From NCBI RefSeq assembly GCF_946885885.1, contig NZ_CAMPHN010000161.1, positions 1 through 9,745 of the forward strand: 9,745 nt of DNA. Direction: 5' to 3'. Below are positions 1 to 6,371 of this stretch, piece after piece (the stretch's first letter is position 1; each line of letters opens with the position of its first letter). The DNA is from an uncultured Pseudomonas sp. (GTDB lineage Bacteria > Pseudomonadota > Gammaproteobacteria > Pseudomonadales > Pseudomonadaceae). The position numbers were made by a program, and so were the translations under genes. The notes under the pieces were generated by a model, which did not search any database, was not told where the DNA came from, and saw only the letters and a list, made by a program, of their open reading frames with translations.

Positions 1-262
1 AGATCACTTCGCTGGCCTGGGTCGGCAGGCTGATCATGTTCTGCCGGGCGATAGGCTCGAATACGCCGGAATTGCGTAGGTCGTTGCCGATGATTTCCGC
101 TATGTCGTCCGGCAATACGCTGCCGCTTTGCCAGCCGAAGGGGACAACGGCCACCGGAATAGCCCGATCCGCGCCATCGGAAATCACAAGTGGGTTAGCA
201 GCATTAGCGCTGCCGACGACAAGCATCAATCCAAAAAAAACTATTCGTATTAAATCGCTCAC
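1..262 (-). CDS. tolB: Tol-Pal periplasmic protein TolB, N-terminal part (runs off the left edge)
   Basis: TolB is the periplasmic beta-propeller partner of the lipoprotein Pal/OprL. It binds the TolA and Pal sides of the Tol-Pal complex that constricts and stabilises the outer membrane. About 87 N-terminal residues are in the window. They start with a signal peptide: Arg6 near the start, a hydrophobic stretch through about residue 18, and a likely cleavage near SANA. The mature N-terminal domain follows, with the stretches [22 protein letters not shown] and [10 protein letters not shown], which resemble the Pseudomonas TolB N-terminus. The start is GTG at 262-260, because the first in-frame alternative would cut into the signal peptide. 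A GGAGG lies 10 nt upstream. The GTG overlaps the tolA stop by four bases (GTGA), so translation is probably coupled. The signal-peptide codons are unusually AT-rich and include a run of eight T on the coding strand. Confidence 0.93.
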   Translation of the reverse strand, partial: MSDLIRIVFFGLMLVVGSANAANPLVISDGADRAIPVAVVPFGWQSGSVLPDDIAEIIGNDLRNSGVFEPIARQNMISLPTQASEVI

Positions 263-1230
263 AGAGACAAATCCTCCGGTTTAAATAAATATTCGCGACT
301 GCGATAACGCTGGTCAAACTCAGCAGGACCTACAGTTCTCATCTCAGAAATACGGCCAACATTCTTCACTGCACTTATGGCCGATTGATCGAAGGCAGCA
401 TCTCCGCTTGAGCGCCTTAGCGTAACGTTTGTAATAGTTCCGTCAGGCAGCATTTCAACTTGCAGCGCAACAGTCATCCCATTACGAGCCGAAGGTGGTC
501 GCGTCCAGTTTTGAGAAACCAACCGCCTGATCAAATCATCAAGACTGCCTGCTTCTTGCTCACCAAAAGTTTCAGCCTTCGTTGCCTCACGCCCCACATC
601 GTCAGATAGCAATTCAGCCAAGGCTGCCGCTTTTTTGTCTGCCAAAGCCTTACGCTGCGCGGCTTCGGCGGCCTTTTTCTTAGCATCCTCCGCGGTTTTT
701 TTCTTCGTTGCTTCGGCTGCTGCCTTTTTCTTCGCCTCTTCGGCTGCCTTCTTTTTGGCATCCTCGGCGGCTTTCTTTTTCGCCGCCTCGTCGGCGGCTT
801 TTTTCTTGGCGATATCCGCTAGTTTCTTCTGCTCTGCGGCCTTTTTCGCCGCATCGGCTTTCTTCGCCGCATCGGCCTGCTTCGCGGCCTCGGCCTTCTT
901 GGCCTCTTCGGCTTTTTTCTGCTCCGCGGCCTTGGCGGCGACGGCCTGTTTTTCCTGCTCGGCTTTTTTCTGCTCGAGCTGTTCGGTTTCATAAACCGGC
1001 GCGGTGGTTTTCTTGGTTTCCCCGGCGATCTTCTGATTGGTCTGGGTGGTGGCCTGACTCTGCGACTGCAACTTATATAAGGTCGCCTGCACCACCGGCC
1101 TGGCAGGTGGCAAATCCGGAGCGAAGGCGAAGCTGACGAACAGCATGGCGAACATCAGCACGTGCAGCGCCACGGCCCAAAGCACCGGCCAGAACAGGCT
1201 TTCCGAAGGGGAACGCTCGCGTTGCTGCAT
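259..1230 (-). CDS. tolA: Cell envelope integrity protein TolA
   Basis: TolA is the inner-membrane protein that spans the periplasm and transmits force from the TolQR motor to TolB and Pal. Its 323 residues show the three classical domains. There is one N-terminal membrane helix (about residues 12-37, including His23 at the position of the conserved TolA histidine that contacts TolQR). A long Lys/Ala/Glu-rich helical domain runs from about 80 to 207. A globular C-terminal domain (about 225-323) carries [15 protein letters not shown] and SSGDAAFD, typical of Pseudomonas TolA domain III. Start ATG has GAGG 7 nt upstream and shares one base with the tolR stop (TGATG). It overlaps tolB by 4 nt. 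Codons 1-200 are GC-rich, whereas the domain III end has lower GC and different codon use. Domain III is also the known docking site of group A colicins and of filamentous phage minor coat proteins in enterobacteria. Confidence 0.96.
   Translation of the reverse strand: MQQRERSPSESLFWPVLWAVALHVLMFAMLFVSFAFAPDLPPARPVVQATLYKLQSQSQATTQTNQKIAGETKKTTAPVYETEQLEQKKAEQEKQAVAAKAAEQKKAEEAKKAEAAKQADAAKKADAAKKAAEQKKLADIAKKKAADEAAKKKAAEDAKKKAAEEAKKKAAAEATKKKTAEDAKKKAAEAAQRKALADKKAAALAELLSDDVGREATKAETFGEQEAGSLDDLIRRLVSQNWTRPPSARNGMTVALQVEMLPDGTITNVTLRRSSGDAAFDQSAISAVKNVGRISEMRTVGPAEFDQRYRSREYLFKPEDLSL
273..277 (-). promoter_or_regulatory. Ribosome binding site for tolB
   Basis: GGAGG on the minus strand lies inside the last codons of tolA, 10 nt ahead of the tolB GTG. 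It supports GTG at 262 as the tolB start and the tolA-tolB coupling. Confidence 0.7.
661..810 (-). repeat. Tandem Lys/Ala octapeptide-coding repeat inside tolA
   Basis: TolA residues about 141-190 consist of roughly six imperfect copies of an eight-residue unit of the form AKKKAAED, with occasional nine-residue spacing. At DNA level this is a degenerate repeat of about 24 bp. It encodes the long helical stalk. Such repeats commonly vary in copy number between strains, so TolA length may differ among relatives. Confidence 0.75.
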
Positions 1231-1682
1231 CAGGGGGCCTCGGTAATCAGCCCGACGTTACCGACGTCGGCCTGCTGCAGGCCGCCCATGGCCGCCATCA
1301 CGGTGCCGTAATCGACCGCCTTGTCGCCGCGCACGAACACTTGCACCTGCTTACCCTGGGTACGGCTCTGATTGATGATCGCGGTCACTGCGCGGGTCAT
1401 TTCCTCCAAAGTCATCGCCTGATCCTGCACGGTGTCGACATCGACTTCGCTGCCCATATTCCAGTAATAGGACTTGTCGGCCTTGATCGAGATGGTCAGC
1501 ACCTGGGCATTGTTGTCCTGCGGCAAAACCTCGCTGCTGACTTTCGGCAGATCGACCTTGACCCCTTGATTGAGCATCGGCGCGGTCACCATAAAGATGA
1601 CCAGCAGCACCAACATCACATCGATGTAAGGCACCACGTTCATCTCGGCGACCGGCTTGCGTCTGTTACGAATTCTCACCAT
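1230..1682 (-). CDS. tolR: Tol-Pal motor subunit TolR (ExbD/TolR family)
   Basis: TolR forms, with TolQ, the proton-driven motor that energises TolA in the inner membrane. The 150-residue protein has a short basic cytoplasmic N-terminus (RIRNRRKP), then the conserved stretch EMNVVPYIDVMLVLL and one transmembrane helix (about 19-37). Asp21 in that helix is the counterpart of the proton-path aspartate (Asp23 in E. coli TolR). A periplasmic domain follows, ending in VRGDKAVDYGTVMAAM, typical of the ExbD/TolR fold. The ATG start has only a weak purine stretch upstream, and translation may depend partly on tolQ, whose stop is 34 nt away. The stop overlaps the tolA ATG by one base. Confidence 0.96.
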   Translation of the reverse strand: MVRIRNRRKPVAEMNVVPYIDVMLVLLVIFMVTAPMLNQGVKVDLPKVSSEVLPQDNNAQVLTISIKADKSYYWNMGSEVDVDTVQDQAMTLEEMTRAVTAIINQSRTQGKQVQVFVRGDKAVDYGTVMAAMGGLQQADVGNVGLITEAP

Positions 1683-1716
1683 GGCTTGAAAAACCTGTAT
1701 TTGAAAATGCGAAGGC

Positions 1717-2412
1717 TTAGTCGTCGCTGGTGTGCACTTTACGGTGCAAAATCGCCTGGAACTCGTCGGCGAAGGTGTAATAACGGCCGATCAGCATCTC
1801 GCCACGCGCGGAAAAACGGTTGTAGGCGATGACCGCCGGAATGGCGGCGAACAGGCCGATGGCCGTGGCGATCAGTGCTTCGGCGATACCCGGCGCCACA
1901 GTGGCGAGGGTCGCTTGCTGCACCTGGGCCAGCCCACGGAACGAGTTCATGATCCCCCAGACGGTGCCGAACAGGCCGATATAGGGACTGGTCGAACCCA
2001 CGGTAGCGAGGAACGGCAGGCTCTGTTCGAGTTTCTCTTCTTCGCGCGAAATGGCCACGCGCATGGCGCGCGCCACGGCGTCCATCACCGCGTCCGGGTC
2101 GACGCCCTGCTGCTGACGCAGGCGCGAGAACTCCTTGAAGCCGGCGCGGAAGATCTGCTCCAGCCCGGAATCCGGGTCAGGATTGCTGCCCGCCTGACGA
2201 TACAGCTTGGACAGGTCGATACCGGACCAGAAGCGCTCTTCGAAGTTGTCCAGGGCACGCTTGGCCGCACGCAACAGGGTGGTGCGCTGAAAGATCATGA
2301 CCCAGGAGGTGACCGACGCGGCCACCAGCGTCAACATCACCAATTGCACCACCAGGCTGGCGTTGCTGATCAAACTCCACATCGACATATGGTCAACGGC
2401 GTTGGCTTCCAC
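1717..2412 (-). CDS. tolQ: Tol-Pal motor subunit TolQ (MotA/TolQ/ExbB family)
   Basis: TolQ is the polytopic inner-membrane stator-like subunit that, with TolR, converts proton flow into TolA movement. The 231 residues show three hydrophobic segments: about 18-40, 135-158 and 172-195. The last two carry the family signatures GLFGTVWGIM and APGIAEALIATAIGLFAAIPAV, including polar threonines that line the proton path in this family. The cytoplasmic loop between segments 1 and 2 contains the long charged helix RAMRVAISREEEKLEQ. The start is GTG, not ATG: it gives the usual Pseudomonas N-terminus (MEANAVDH) and has AGGAG 7 nt upstream. The next in-frame ATG is eight codons later and would shorten the conserved start. 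It lies 2 nt after the ybgC stop, indicating coupled translation. Confidence 0.96.
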   Translation of the reverse strand: MEANAVDHMSMWSLISNASLVVQLVMLTLVAASVTSWVMIFQRTTLLRAAKRALDNFEERFWSGIDLSKLYRQAGSNPDPDSGLEQIFRAGFKEFSRLRQQQGVDPDAVMDAVARAMRVAISREEEKLEQSLPFLATVGSTSPYIGLFGTVWGIMNSFRGLAQVQQATLATVAPGIAEALIATAIGLFAAIPAVIAYNRFSARGEMLIGRYYTFADEFQAILHRKVHTSDD

Positions 2413-2414
2413 GC

Positions 2415-2870
2415 TTACTCTCCTGCTCTACTAGATGTACCCGCGCCGCCCTGCTCGGCAAAGGCCGCACGCAGAACCTGGGGAATGGCCCGGGGTTTCA
2501 AACTGTTGGCGCCAACACAGGCCACCAAAAACTGCCCCTCGCAGAGCAGCACATCATCCACCACGCGCCTGACCTGTTGACGAAAACGCAGGCTGGCACG
2601 GTTCAACTCGATCACTTCAGCGCTTACCAGCAACTCGTCATCCAGACGTGCCGGCGCGTGATAGCGCGCCTCTGCCGAATGCACGACGAATAACAGGCCC
2701 TCACCTGCCAGCGCCGACTGGGCAAAACCCAGATCACGCAGCCGCTCGGTGCGAGCCCGTTCCATAAATTTGAGGTAATTGACGTAGTAGACGATGCCGC
2801 CCGCATCCGTGTCTTCGTAGTAAACCCGACAACGATGGGCGAAAGACTGAACTCCGTTTGATGCGCGCAT
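2415..2870 (-). CDS. ybgC: Acyl-CoA thioesterase YbgC (hotdog fold, Tol-Pal operon)
   Basis: YbgC is a cytoplasmic hotdog-fold thioesterase found as the first gene of Tol-Pal operons. Enterobacterial homologues hydrolyse acyl-CoA and have been linked to phospholipid enzymes, but its role in the Tol system is unclear. The 151-residue protein carries the 4-hydroxybenzoyl-CoA thioesterase signature [19 protein letters not shown] (residues 17-35). Asp22 is the position of the catalytic aspartate in this family. The following ERARTE and the central [16 protein letters not shown] are also typical. The final 20 residues ([16 protein letters not shown] and preceding) are low complexity and probably disordered. 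The ATG has no strong Shine-Dalgarno: GGGAG lies 13 nt upstream and a GAG immediately precedes it. The 52-nt gap to ruvB shows no terminator, so read-through from ruvCAB is possible. Confidence 0.93.
   Translation of the reverse strand: MRASNGVQSFAHRCRVYYEDTDAGGIVYYVNYLKFMERARTERLRDLGFAQSALAGEGLLFVVHSAEARYHAPARLDDELLVSAEVIELNRASLRFRQQVRRVVDDVLLCEGQFLVACVGANSLKPRAIPQVLRAAFAEQGGAGTSSRAGE
2420..2424 (-). promoter_or_regulatory. Ribosome binding site for tolQ
   Basis: AGGAG within the last codons of ybgC, spaced 7 nt from the tolQ GTG at 2412. It decides in favour of the GTG start over the internal ATG. Confidence 0.7.
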
Positions 2871-2922
2871 ACTCTAGTGCCAGCTCCCGTTCTTGCCAAT
2901 TGCCTGAGATAAGTATTTTTTT

Positions 2923-3975
2923 CTATTCATTGTCGTCCGCAAATAGATCGGCACTTGGCAATTCGCCCATGCGTTTCGGCGCATTCAGGCCAAAGTGCAA
3001 GTAGGCGTGACGGGTAACCACGCGCCCGCGCGGGGTGCGCATGATGTAGCCCTGCTGAATCAGGTAGGGCTCCAATACGTCTTCGATGGTGTGGCGCTCT
3101 TCGCTGATCGCCGCCGCCAGGTTGTCCACCCCGACCGGGCCGCCGTCGAACTTCTCGATCATGGTCAACAACAGCCGACGATCCTGATGGTCGAAACCGC
3201 GCTCGTCGACATCCAGCAGGTTCAACGCCTTGTCGGCGATGGCCTGGGTGATCTGGCCCTGGCCGCGCACTTCGGCGAAGTCTCGCACGCGGCGCAACAG
3301 GCGGTTGGCGATACGCGGGGTGCCACGGGCGCGCCGAGCGATCTCGAAGGCGCCCTGCTGCTCGATCGGCAAGCCGAGAATCCCCGCCGAACGCATGACG
3401 ATGGTGGTCAAATCGTCGACGTTATAGAACTCCAGACGCTGGACGATACCAAAGCGGTCGCGCAGCGGATTGGTCAGCATGCCGGCGCGGGTGGTTGCGC
3501 CGACCAGGGTGAACGGCGGCAAATCGAGCTTGATCGAACGCGCCGCCGGGCCCTCGCCGATCATGATGTCGAGCTGGAAATCCTCCATGGCCGGGTACAG
3601 CACTTCCTCGACGATGGGCGACAGGCGATGGATTTCATCGATGAACAACAGATCGCCCGGCTCCAGATTGGTCAGCAGTGCGGCGAGATCGCCTGGGCGT
3701 TCGAGCACCGGACCCGAGGTGCTTTTGATCGAGACGTTCATTTCCTGAGCGATGATATTGGCCAAGGTGGTTTTGCCCAGACCGGGTGGGCCGAAGATCA
3801 ATGTGTGGTCCAGGGCTTCGCTGCGCCCACGGGCGGCCTGAATGAACAGCTCCATCTGTTCGCGCACATTCGGCTGACCGATGTAATCGGCCAGTTTGAG
3901 CGGACGGATGGCACGGTCGACCTGCTCGTCGCGATCGAGCGTGGTGGAGGTAATCAAGCGATCGGCTTCTAGCAC
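2923..3975 (-). CDS. ruvB: Holliday junction branch migration ATPase RuvB
   Basis: RuvB is the hexameric AAA+ motor that pulls DNA through the RuvA-bound Holliday junction. The 350 residues show Walker [10 protein letters not shown] (62-70), Walker [10 protein letters not shown] (109-117), sensor 1 GATTRAG (159-165), the likely arginine finger in LRDRFG (171-176), sensor 2 around [12 protein letters not shown] (218-229) and the winged-helix DNA-binding end with RTPRGR (313-318). Length is normal for the family. The start is GTG, sharing a base with the ruvA stop (TAGTG), with AAGGG 9 nt upstream inside ruvA. The last 15 residues are acidic and variable, as in other pseudomonads. All catalytic motifs are intact. 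Confidence 0.97.
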   Translation of the reverse strand: MLEADRLITSTTLDRDEQVDRAIRPLKLADYIGQPNVREQMELFIQAARGRSEALDHTLIFGPPGLGKTTLANIIAQEMNVSIKSTSGPVLERPGDLAALLTNLEPGDLLFIDEIHRLSPIVEEVLYPAMEDFQLDIMIGEGPAARSIKLDLPPFTLVGATTRAGMLTNPLRDRFGIVQRLEFYNVDDLTTIVMRSAGILGLPIEQQGAFEIARRARGTPRIANRLLRRVRDFAEVRGQGQITQAIADKALNLLDVDERGFDHQDRRLLLTMIEKFDGGPVGVDNLAAAISEERHTIEDVLEPYLIQQGYIMRTPRGRVVTRHAYLHFGLNAPKRMGELPSADLFADDNE

Positions 3976-4580
3976 TACAGCATTCCCTTCAGGGCACGAC
4001 GAATCAAATCTTCACTACTCAGGCCTTCTTCCTTGATGGCCGAGACGGCTCGACTGGCTTCCTGGGGTTTATAACCGAGAGAAATAAGTGCGCTGACCGC
4101 ATCATTCTCCGCGCTTATGACTGCGCCCTTGCCCCGAGGTTCAACCACCAGCGGGGTCATACCCGGCACGGTTTCCCAGGCCTTGAAGCGGTCCTTGAGT
4201 TCGACCAGCAAACGCTCGGCGGTTTTCTTGCCGACGCCGGGAATCTTCACCAACACCGAGGTGTCCTGCGCCTGCACGCAACGCACCAATTCGTCGACCT
4301 CCAGCCCGGACATCAGGGCCAGGGCCAGCTTGGGCCCGACGCCATTGAGGCGGATCAACTCGCGGAACAGCTCGCGCTCGCGCTTCTCGAAAAAGCCGTA
4401 CAACAGGTGCGCATCCTCGCGCACCACCAGATGGGTATGCAATGCCAGGGGCTCGCCCACCGCGGGTAAACGGTACAAGGTCGTCATGGGGACTTCCAGC
4501 TCATAACCCAGGCCATTCACATCCAGAATCACATGGGGCGGGTGTTTCTCCGCCAGGGTACCGCGCAAACGTCCGATCAC
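3975..4580 (-). CDS. ruvA: Holliday junction DNA-binding subunit RuvA
   Basis: RuvA tetramers bind the four-way junction and load RuvB. The reading frame is open further upstream, to 4682, but the real start is GTG at 4580. This gives the conserved N-terminus MIGRLRGTL and the usual 201 residues, with AAGGA spaced 7 nt before it. Domain I (1-62) includes the acidic pin residues Glu55-Asp56. Domain II holds two helix-hairpin-helix motifs, LNGVGPKLA (78-86) and IPGVGKKTA (113-121). Domain III, the RuvB-contacting three-helix end, runs from about 155 to 201 ([16 protein letters not shown]), after a flexible linker. It starts 20 nt after the ruvC stop, and its own stop overlaps the ruvB start by one base. 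Confidence 0.97.
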   Translation of the reverse strand: MIGRLRGTLAEKHPPHVILDVNGLGYELEVPMTTLYRLPAVGEPLALHTHLVVREDAHLLYGFFEKRERELFRELIRLNGVGPKLALALMSGLEVDELVRCVQAQDTSVLVKIPGVGKKTAERLLVELKDRFKAWETVPGMTPLVVEPRGKGAVISAENDAVSALISLGYKPQEASRAVSAIKEEGLSSEDLIRRALKGML

Positions 4581-4587
4581 CGCTGCT

Positions 4588-4592
4588 TCCTT
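4588..4592 (-). promoter_or_regulatory. Ribosome binding site for ruvA
   Basis: AAGGA 7 nt ahead of the GTG at 4580. It fixes the ruvA start there and rules out the upstream in-frame ATG at 4682, which would lie inside ruvC. Confidence 0.75.
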
Positions 4593-4600
4593 GAATATGC

Positions 4601-5125
4601 TTATAAACGAAGACGACCGGCACGCCGCTTGGCGCCGACCAGACCATGGGGAATCAGACTCTGCCTGTGGTGGGCATGGCAAAGCGCGACCGCCAGGGCG
4701 TCGGAGGCGTCGATCTGTGGCTTTTGCACCAATTTGAGCAGGTGCATGACCATCAGCTGCACCTGTTCCTTGTTCGCCCCACCGCTGCCGGAAATCGCCT
4801 GCTTGACCTGGGTCGCAGTGTATTCGGCGACATCCAGCCCCGCTTCGATCCCCGCGACTATGGCCACGCCCCGCGCCTGGCCGAGCTTCAGCGCCGAGTC
4901 CGGGTTGCGCGCCATGAACACCTGTTCGATACCCATGGTCACCGGCCCATAGGTTTCGATGACCTCGCGCACCCCACGAAACACGATCTGCAGGCGCTCG
5001 GCCATGGAACCGTTACCCGTACGGATACAGCCCGAAGCGACATATTCGCAACTGCGCCCAGTGTCGCGCACCACGCCGTAGCCGGTAATGCGCGAACCGG
5101 GGTCGATGCCGAGAATCAAGGTCAT
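4601..5125 (-). CDS. ruvC: Holliday junction resolvase RuvC
   Basis: RuvC is the dimeric, metal-dependent endonuclease that cuts Holliday junctions in the RuvABC resolvasome. The 174-residue protein has the RNase H-like fold with the four catalytic acids visible: Asp8 (ILGIDPGS), Glu67 (GIEQVF), and Asp139 and Asp142 ([10 protein letters not shown]). They are offset by one from the E. coli positions 7, 66, 138 and 141. The region ALKLGQARG and the basic C-terminus ([11 protein letters not shown]) are family-typical. The ATG start has only a weak purine-rich stretch ahead of it. ruvC is the first gene of the ruvCAB cluster. The promoter and SOS-like operator just upstream would therefore control the resolvase along with the helicase. 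Confidence 0.97.
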   Translation of the reverse strand: MTLILGIDPGSRITGYGVVRDTGRSCEYVASGCIRTGNGSMAERLQIVFRGVREVIETYGPVTMGIEQVFMARNPDSALKLGQARGVAIVAGIEAGLDVAEYTATQVKQAISGSGGANKEQVQLMVMHLLKLVQKPQIDASDALAVALCHAHHRQSLIPHGLVGAKRRAGRLRL

Positions 5126-5168
5126 TTAATGCCGCCCACTCGAACCGCCGATACTCGCTGATCGGCCG

Positions 5169-5188
5169 CACTGTCTATTTATCCAGTT
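5169..5188 (-). promoter_or_regulatory. LexA (SOS) box in front of ruvCAB
   Basis: On the minus strand the core 5186-5171 reads CTGGATAAATAGACAG, which differs at two positions from the idealised gammaproteobacterial core CTGTATAAATATACAG. One half-site is perfect (CTGT on the plus strand) and the other is CTGG. The flanking A and T also fit the extended consensus. It sits immediately downstream of the predicted -10 element and covers the expected transcription start, the usual place for LexA repression. This is inferred from sequence only. Confidence 0.72.
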
Positions 5189-5192
5189 GCCG

Positions 5193-5221
5193 AGTATAGG
5201 GGCAGCCCATGCCGGCGTCAC
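5193..5221 (-). promoter_or_regulatory. Predicted sigma-70 promoter of ruvCAB
   Basis: TATACT at 5198-5193 (minus strand) as the -10 and GTGACG at 5221-5216 as the -35 (four of six to TTGACA), separated by 17 nt. Transcription would start near 5186, giving a leader of about 60 nt before the ruvC ATG. The adjacent LexA box strengthens the call. Confidence 0.6.
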
Positions 5222-5288
5222 CCCGAATACGCCTGCGCACCTCACCATGAAAAAGGTCCTGCCCCAATTATGTGTTGCAGGCGGCTCT

Positions 5289-5447
5289 TGTAGGGCGGGT
5301 TAGCCGCCAATGCGGTTTCAGGCAAGCCATCCATTTGCGTGCGGCGTAACCCTCCATGGCACGACCGCGAATCCCCTTGTCGGGTTACGTGGCAGCGCGA
5401 ATTGCGGTGTGACCGGCAGCATGCCGATTGCCGCTAACCCGACCTAC
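5289..5447. repeat. GGGTTA-type palindromic intergenic repeat between ruvC and yebC
   Basis: This element of about 160 bp carries four copies of a GGGTTA motif in alternating orientation. The outer pair is GTAGGGCGGGTTAGCCGC near 5290-5307 and its near-complement GCCGCTAACCCGACCTAC at 5430-5447. The inner pair is CGTAACCC at 5345-5352 and GGGTTACG at 5382-5389. It could fold as two tandem hairpins or one large one. Repeats of this look recur between genes in many pseudomonads and related bacteria. It is probably a non-coding, mobile-type palindrome (MITE or REP-like). No open reading frame of interest lies in it. Confidence 0.7.
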
Positions 5448-5464
5448 GGATCTGCGCGGACATG

Positions 5465-5498
5465 AAAAAGCCGGAAGCGCCTGGGTGGCTTCCGGCTT
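5465..5498 (-). terminator. Rho-independent terminator after yebC
   Basis: Read on the minus strand, an 11-bp perfect stem (5498-5488 with 5478-5468, core GCCGGAAGC/GCTTCCGGC) encloses a 9-nt loop. It ends in five T (5469-5465), two of which also close the stem. It lies 30 nt after the yebC stop and should separate aspS-yebC from ruvCAB. Confidence 0.92.
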
Positions 5499-5528
5499 AA
5501 CGGATAGTCAGCGAGCAACCGGCTGCAA

Positions 5529-6278
5529 TCAGCCCAACTGTTCCATGATCTCGTCGGGAATCTCGGCGTTGTGGTAGACGTTCTGCACGTCGTCGAGGTC
5601 TTCCAGCATGTCGATCAACTTGATGACTTTCTGCGCGGTTTCCAGGTCGGCGATGGGCGCGGCTATCGATGGGATCATCGATATCTCGGCCTCGTCGCCC
5701 TTGAACCCGGCAGCGCCGAGCGCCTCGTTCACCGCATGGAAGTCGGCGAAGGCGGTGTAGACATCCACCGAACCGTCGTCGTTGCTGACGATATCGTCGG
5801 CACCCGCTTCCAGCGCGGCGTCCATCAGGGATTCTTCATCGACTCCGGGGGCGTAGCTGATATGCCCCTTGCGCTCGAACATATAGGCCACCGAACCATC
5901 GGTGCCCAGGTTGCCGGCGCACTTGGTGAACGCGTGGCGCACCTCGGCGGCCGTGCGGTTGCGGTTATCGGTCATGGCTTCGACGAAGATCGCCACTCCG
6001 CTCGGCGCATAGCCTTCATAGGTCAGCTCGATCATGTTGTCGGCTTCGTCGTTACCAGCACCCCGGGCGATGGCTCGGTCGATGACATCACGCGACATGT
6101 TGGCCGTCAGCGCCTTGTCCACCGCCAGACGCAGACGCGGATTGTCTGCCGGAACCGGCCCACCATGCTTGGCAGCGACCGTCAGCTCACGAATGATCTT
6201 GGTGAAAATCTTGCCGCGCTTGGCGTCTTGGCGCCCTTTGCGGTGCTTGATATTGGCCCATTTGGAATGACCAGCCAT
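5529..6278 (-). CDS. yebC: YebC/PmpR family regulator (TACO1 family)
   Basis: The 249-residue protein belongs to the YebC family of cytoplasmic proteins. The Pseudomonas member PmpR is reported to bind the pqsR promoter and repress quinolone signalling. Other family members act on translation of proline-rich stretches. The N-terminus [20 protein letters not shown] is the hallmark basic helical region. [63 protein letters not shown] and the acidic end ([21 protein letters not shown]) follow as expected for the three-domain fold. ATG start has AGGAG 6 nt upstream. It lies 93 nt after aspS without an intrinsic terminator between them, so it is probably co-transcribed, and it ends at a strong terminator. 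Which of the two proposed roles applies here cannot be told from sequence. Confidence 0.95.
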   Translation of the reverse strand: MAGHSKWANIKHRKGRQDAKRGKIFTKIIRELTVAAKHGGPVPADNPRLRLAVDKALTANMSRDVIDRAIARGAGNDEADNMIELTYEGYAPSGVAIFVEAMTDNRNRTAAEVRHAFTKCAGNLGTDGSVAYMFERKGHISYAPGVDEESLMDAALEAGADDIVSNDDGSVDVYTAFADFHAVNEALGAAGFKGDEAEISMIPSIAAPIADLETAQKVIKLIDMLEDLDDVQNVYHNAEIPDEIMEQLG

Positions 6279-6296
6279 AACTCACTCCTATCCAGA

Positions 6297-6354
6297 TTTG
6301 AGCTGCAAGCCGCAAGCTTCAAGCGCGCATGTTGCAGCTCAAAGCTTGAAGCTT
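6297..6354. repeat. Interleaved inverted repeats in the aspS-yebC gap
   Basis: Two perfect inverted repeats are interleaved. Arm A TTTGAGCTGCAA (6297-6308) pairs with TTGCAGCTCAAA (6332-6343). Arm B AAGCTTCAAGC (6314-6324) pairs with GCTTGAAGCTT (6344-6354). The order A-B-A'-B' allows either hairpin alone, or both as a pseudoknot in RNA. GCTTGAAGCTT-type tracts are common between Pseudomonas genes, so this may be a REP-like repeat. No T-run follows on either strand, so it is not an intrinsic terminator. Confidence 0.7.
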
Positions 6355-6371
6355 ATGACTTGCCGCTGCCT

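Noticed and set aside
2862..2884. Sigma-54-like CTGGCAC...TATGC in front of ybgC
   Set aside because: The GG to GC spacing is one base too long, the -12 half is TATGC rather than TTGC, and it overlaps the ybgC start codon.
2995..3972. Plus-strand open frame of 325 codons opposite ruvB
   Set aside because: Same antisense artefact. No recognisable domain, while the minus strand has every RuvB motif.
4581..4682. Upstream in-frame extension of RuvA to ATG at 4682
   Set aside because: It would overlap the end of ruvC and add 34 non-conserved residues. The GTG at 4580 has a good ribosome binding site and gives the family length.
5248..5304. Short plus-strand open frame of 18 codons starting MKKVLPQL
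   Set aside because: No ribosome binding site, it ends inside the palindromic repeat, and it has no recognisable features.
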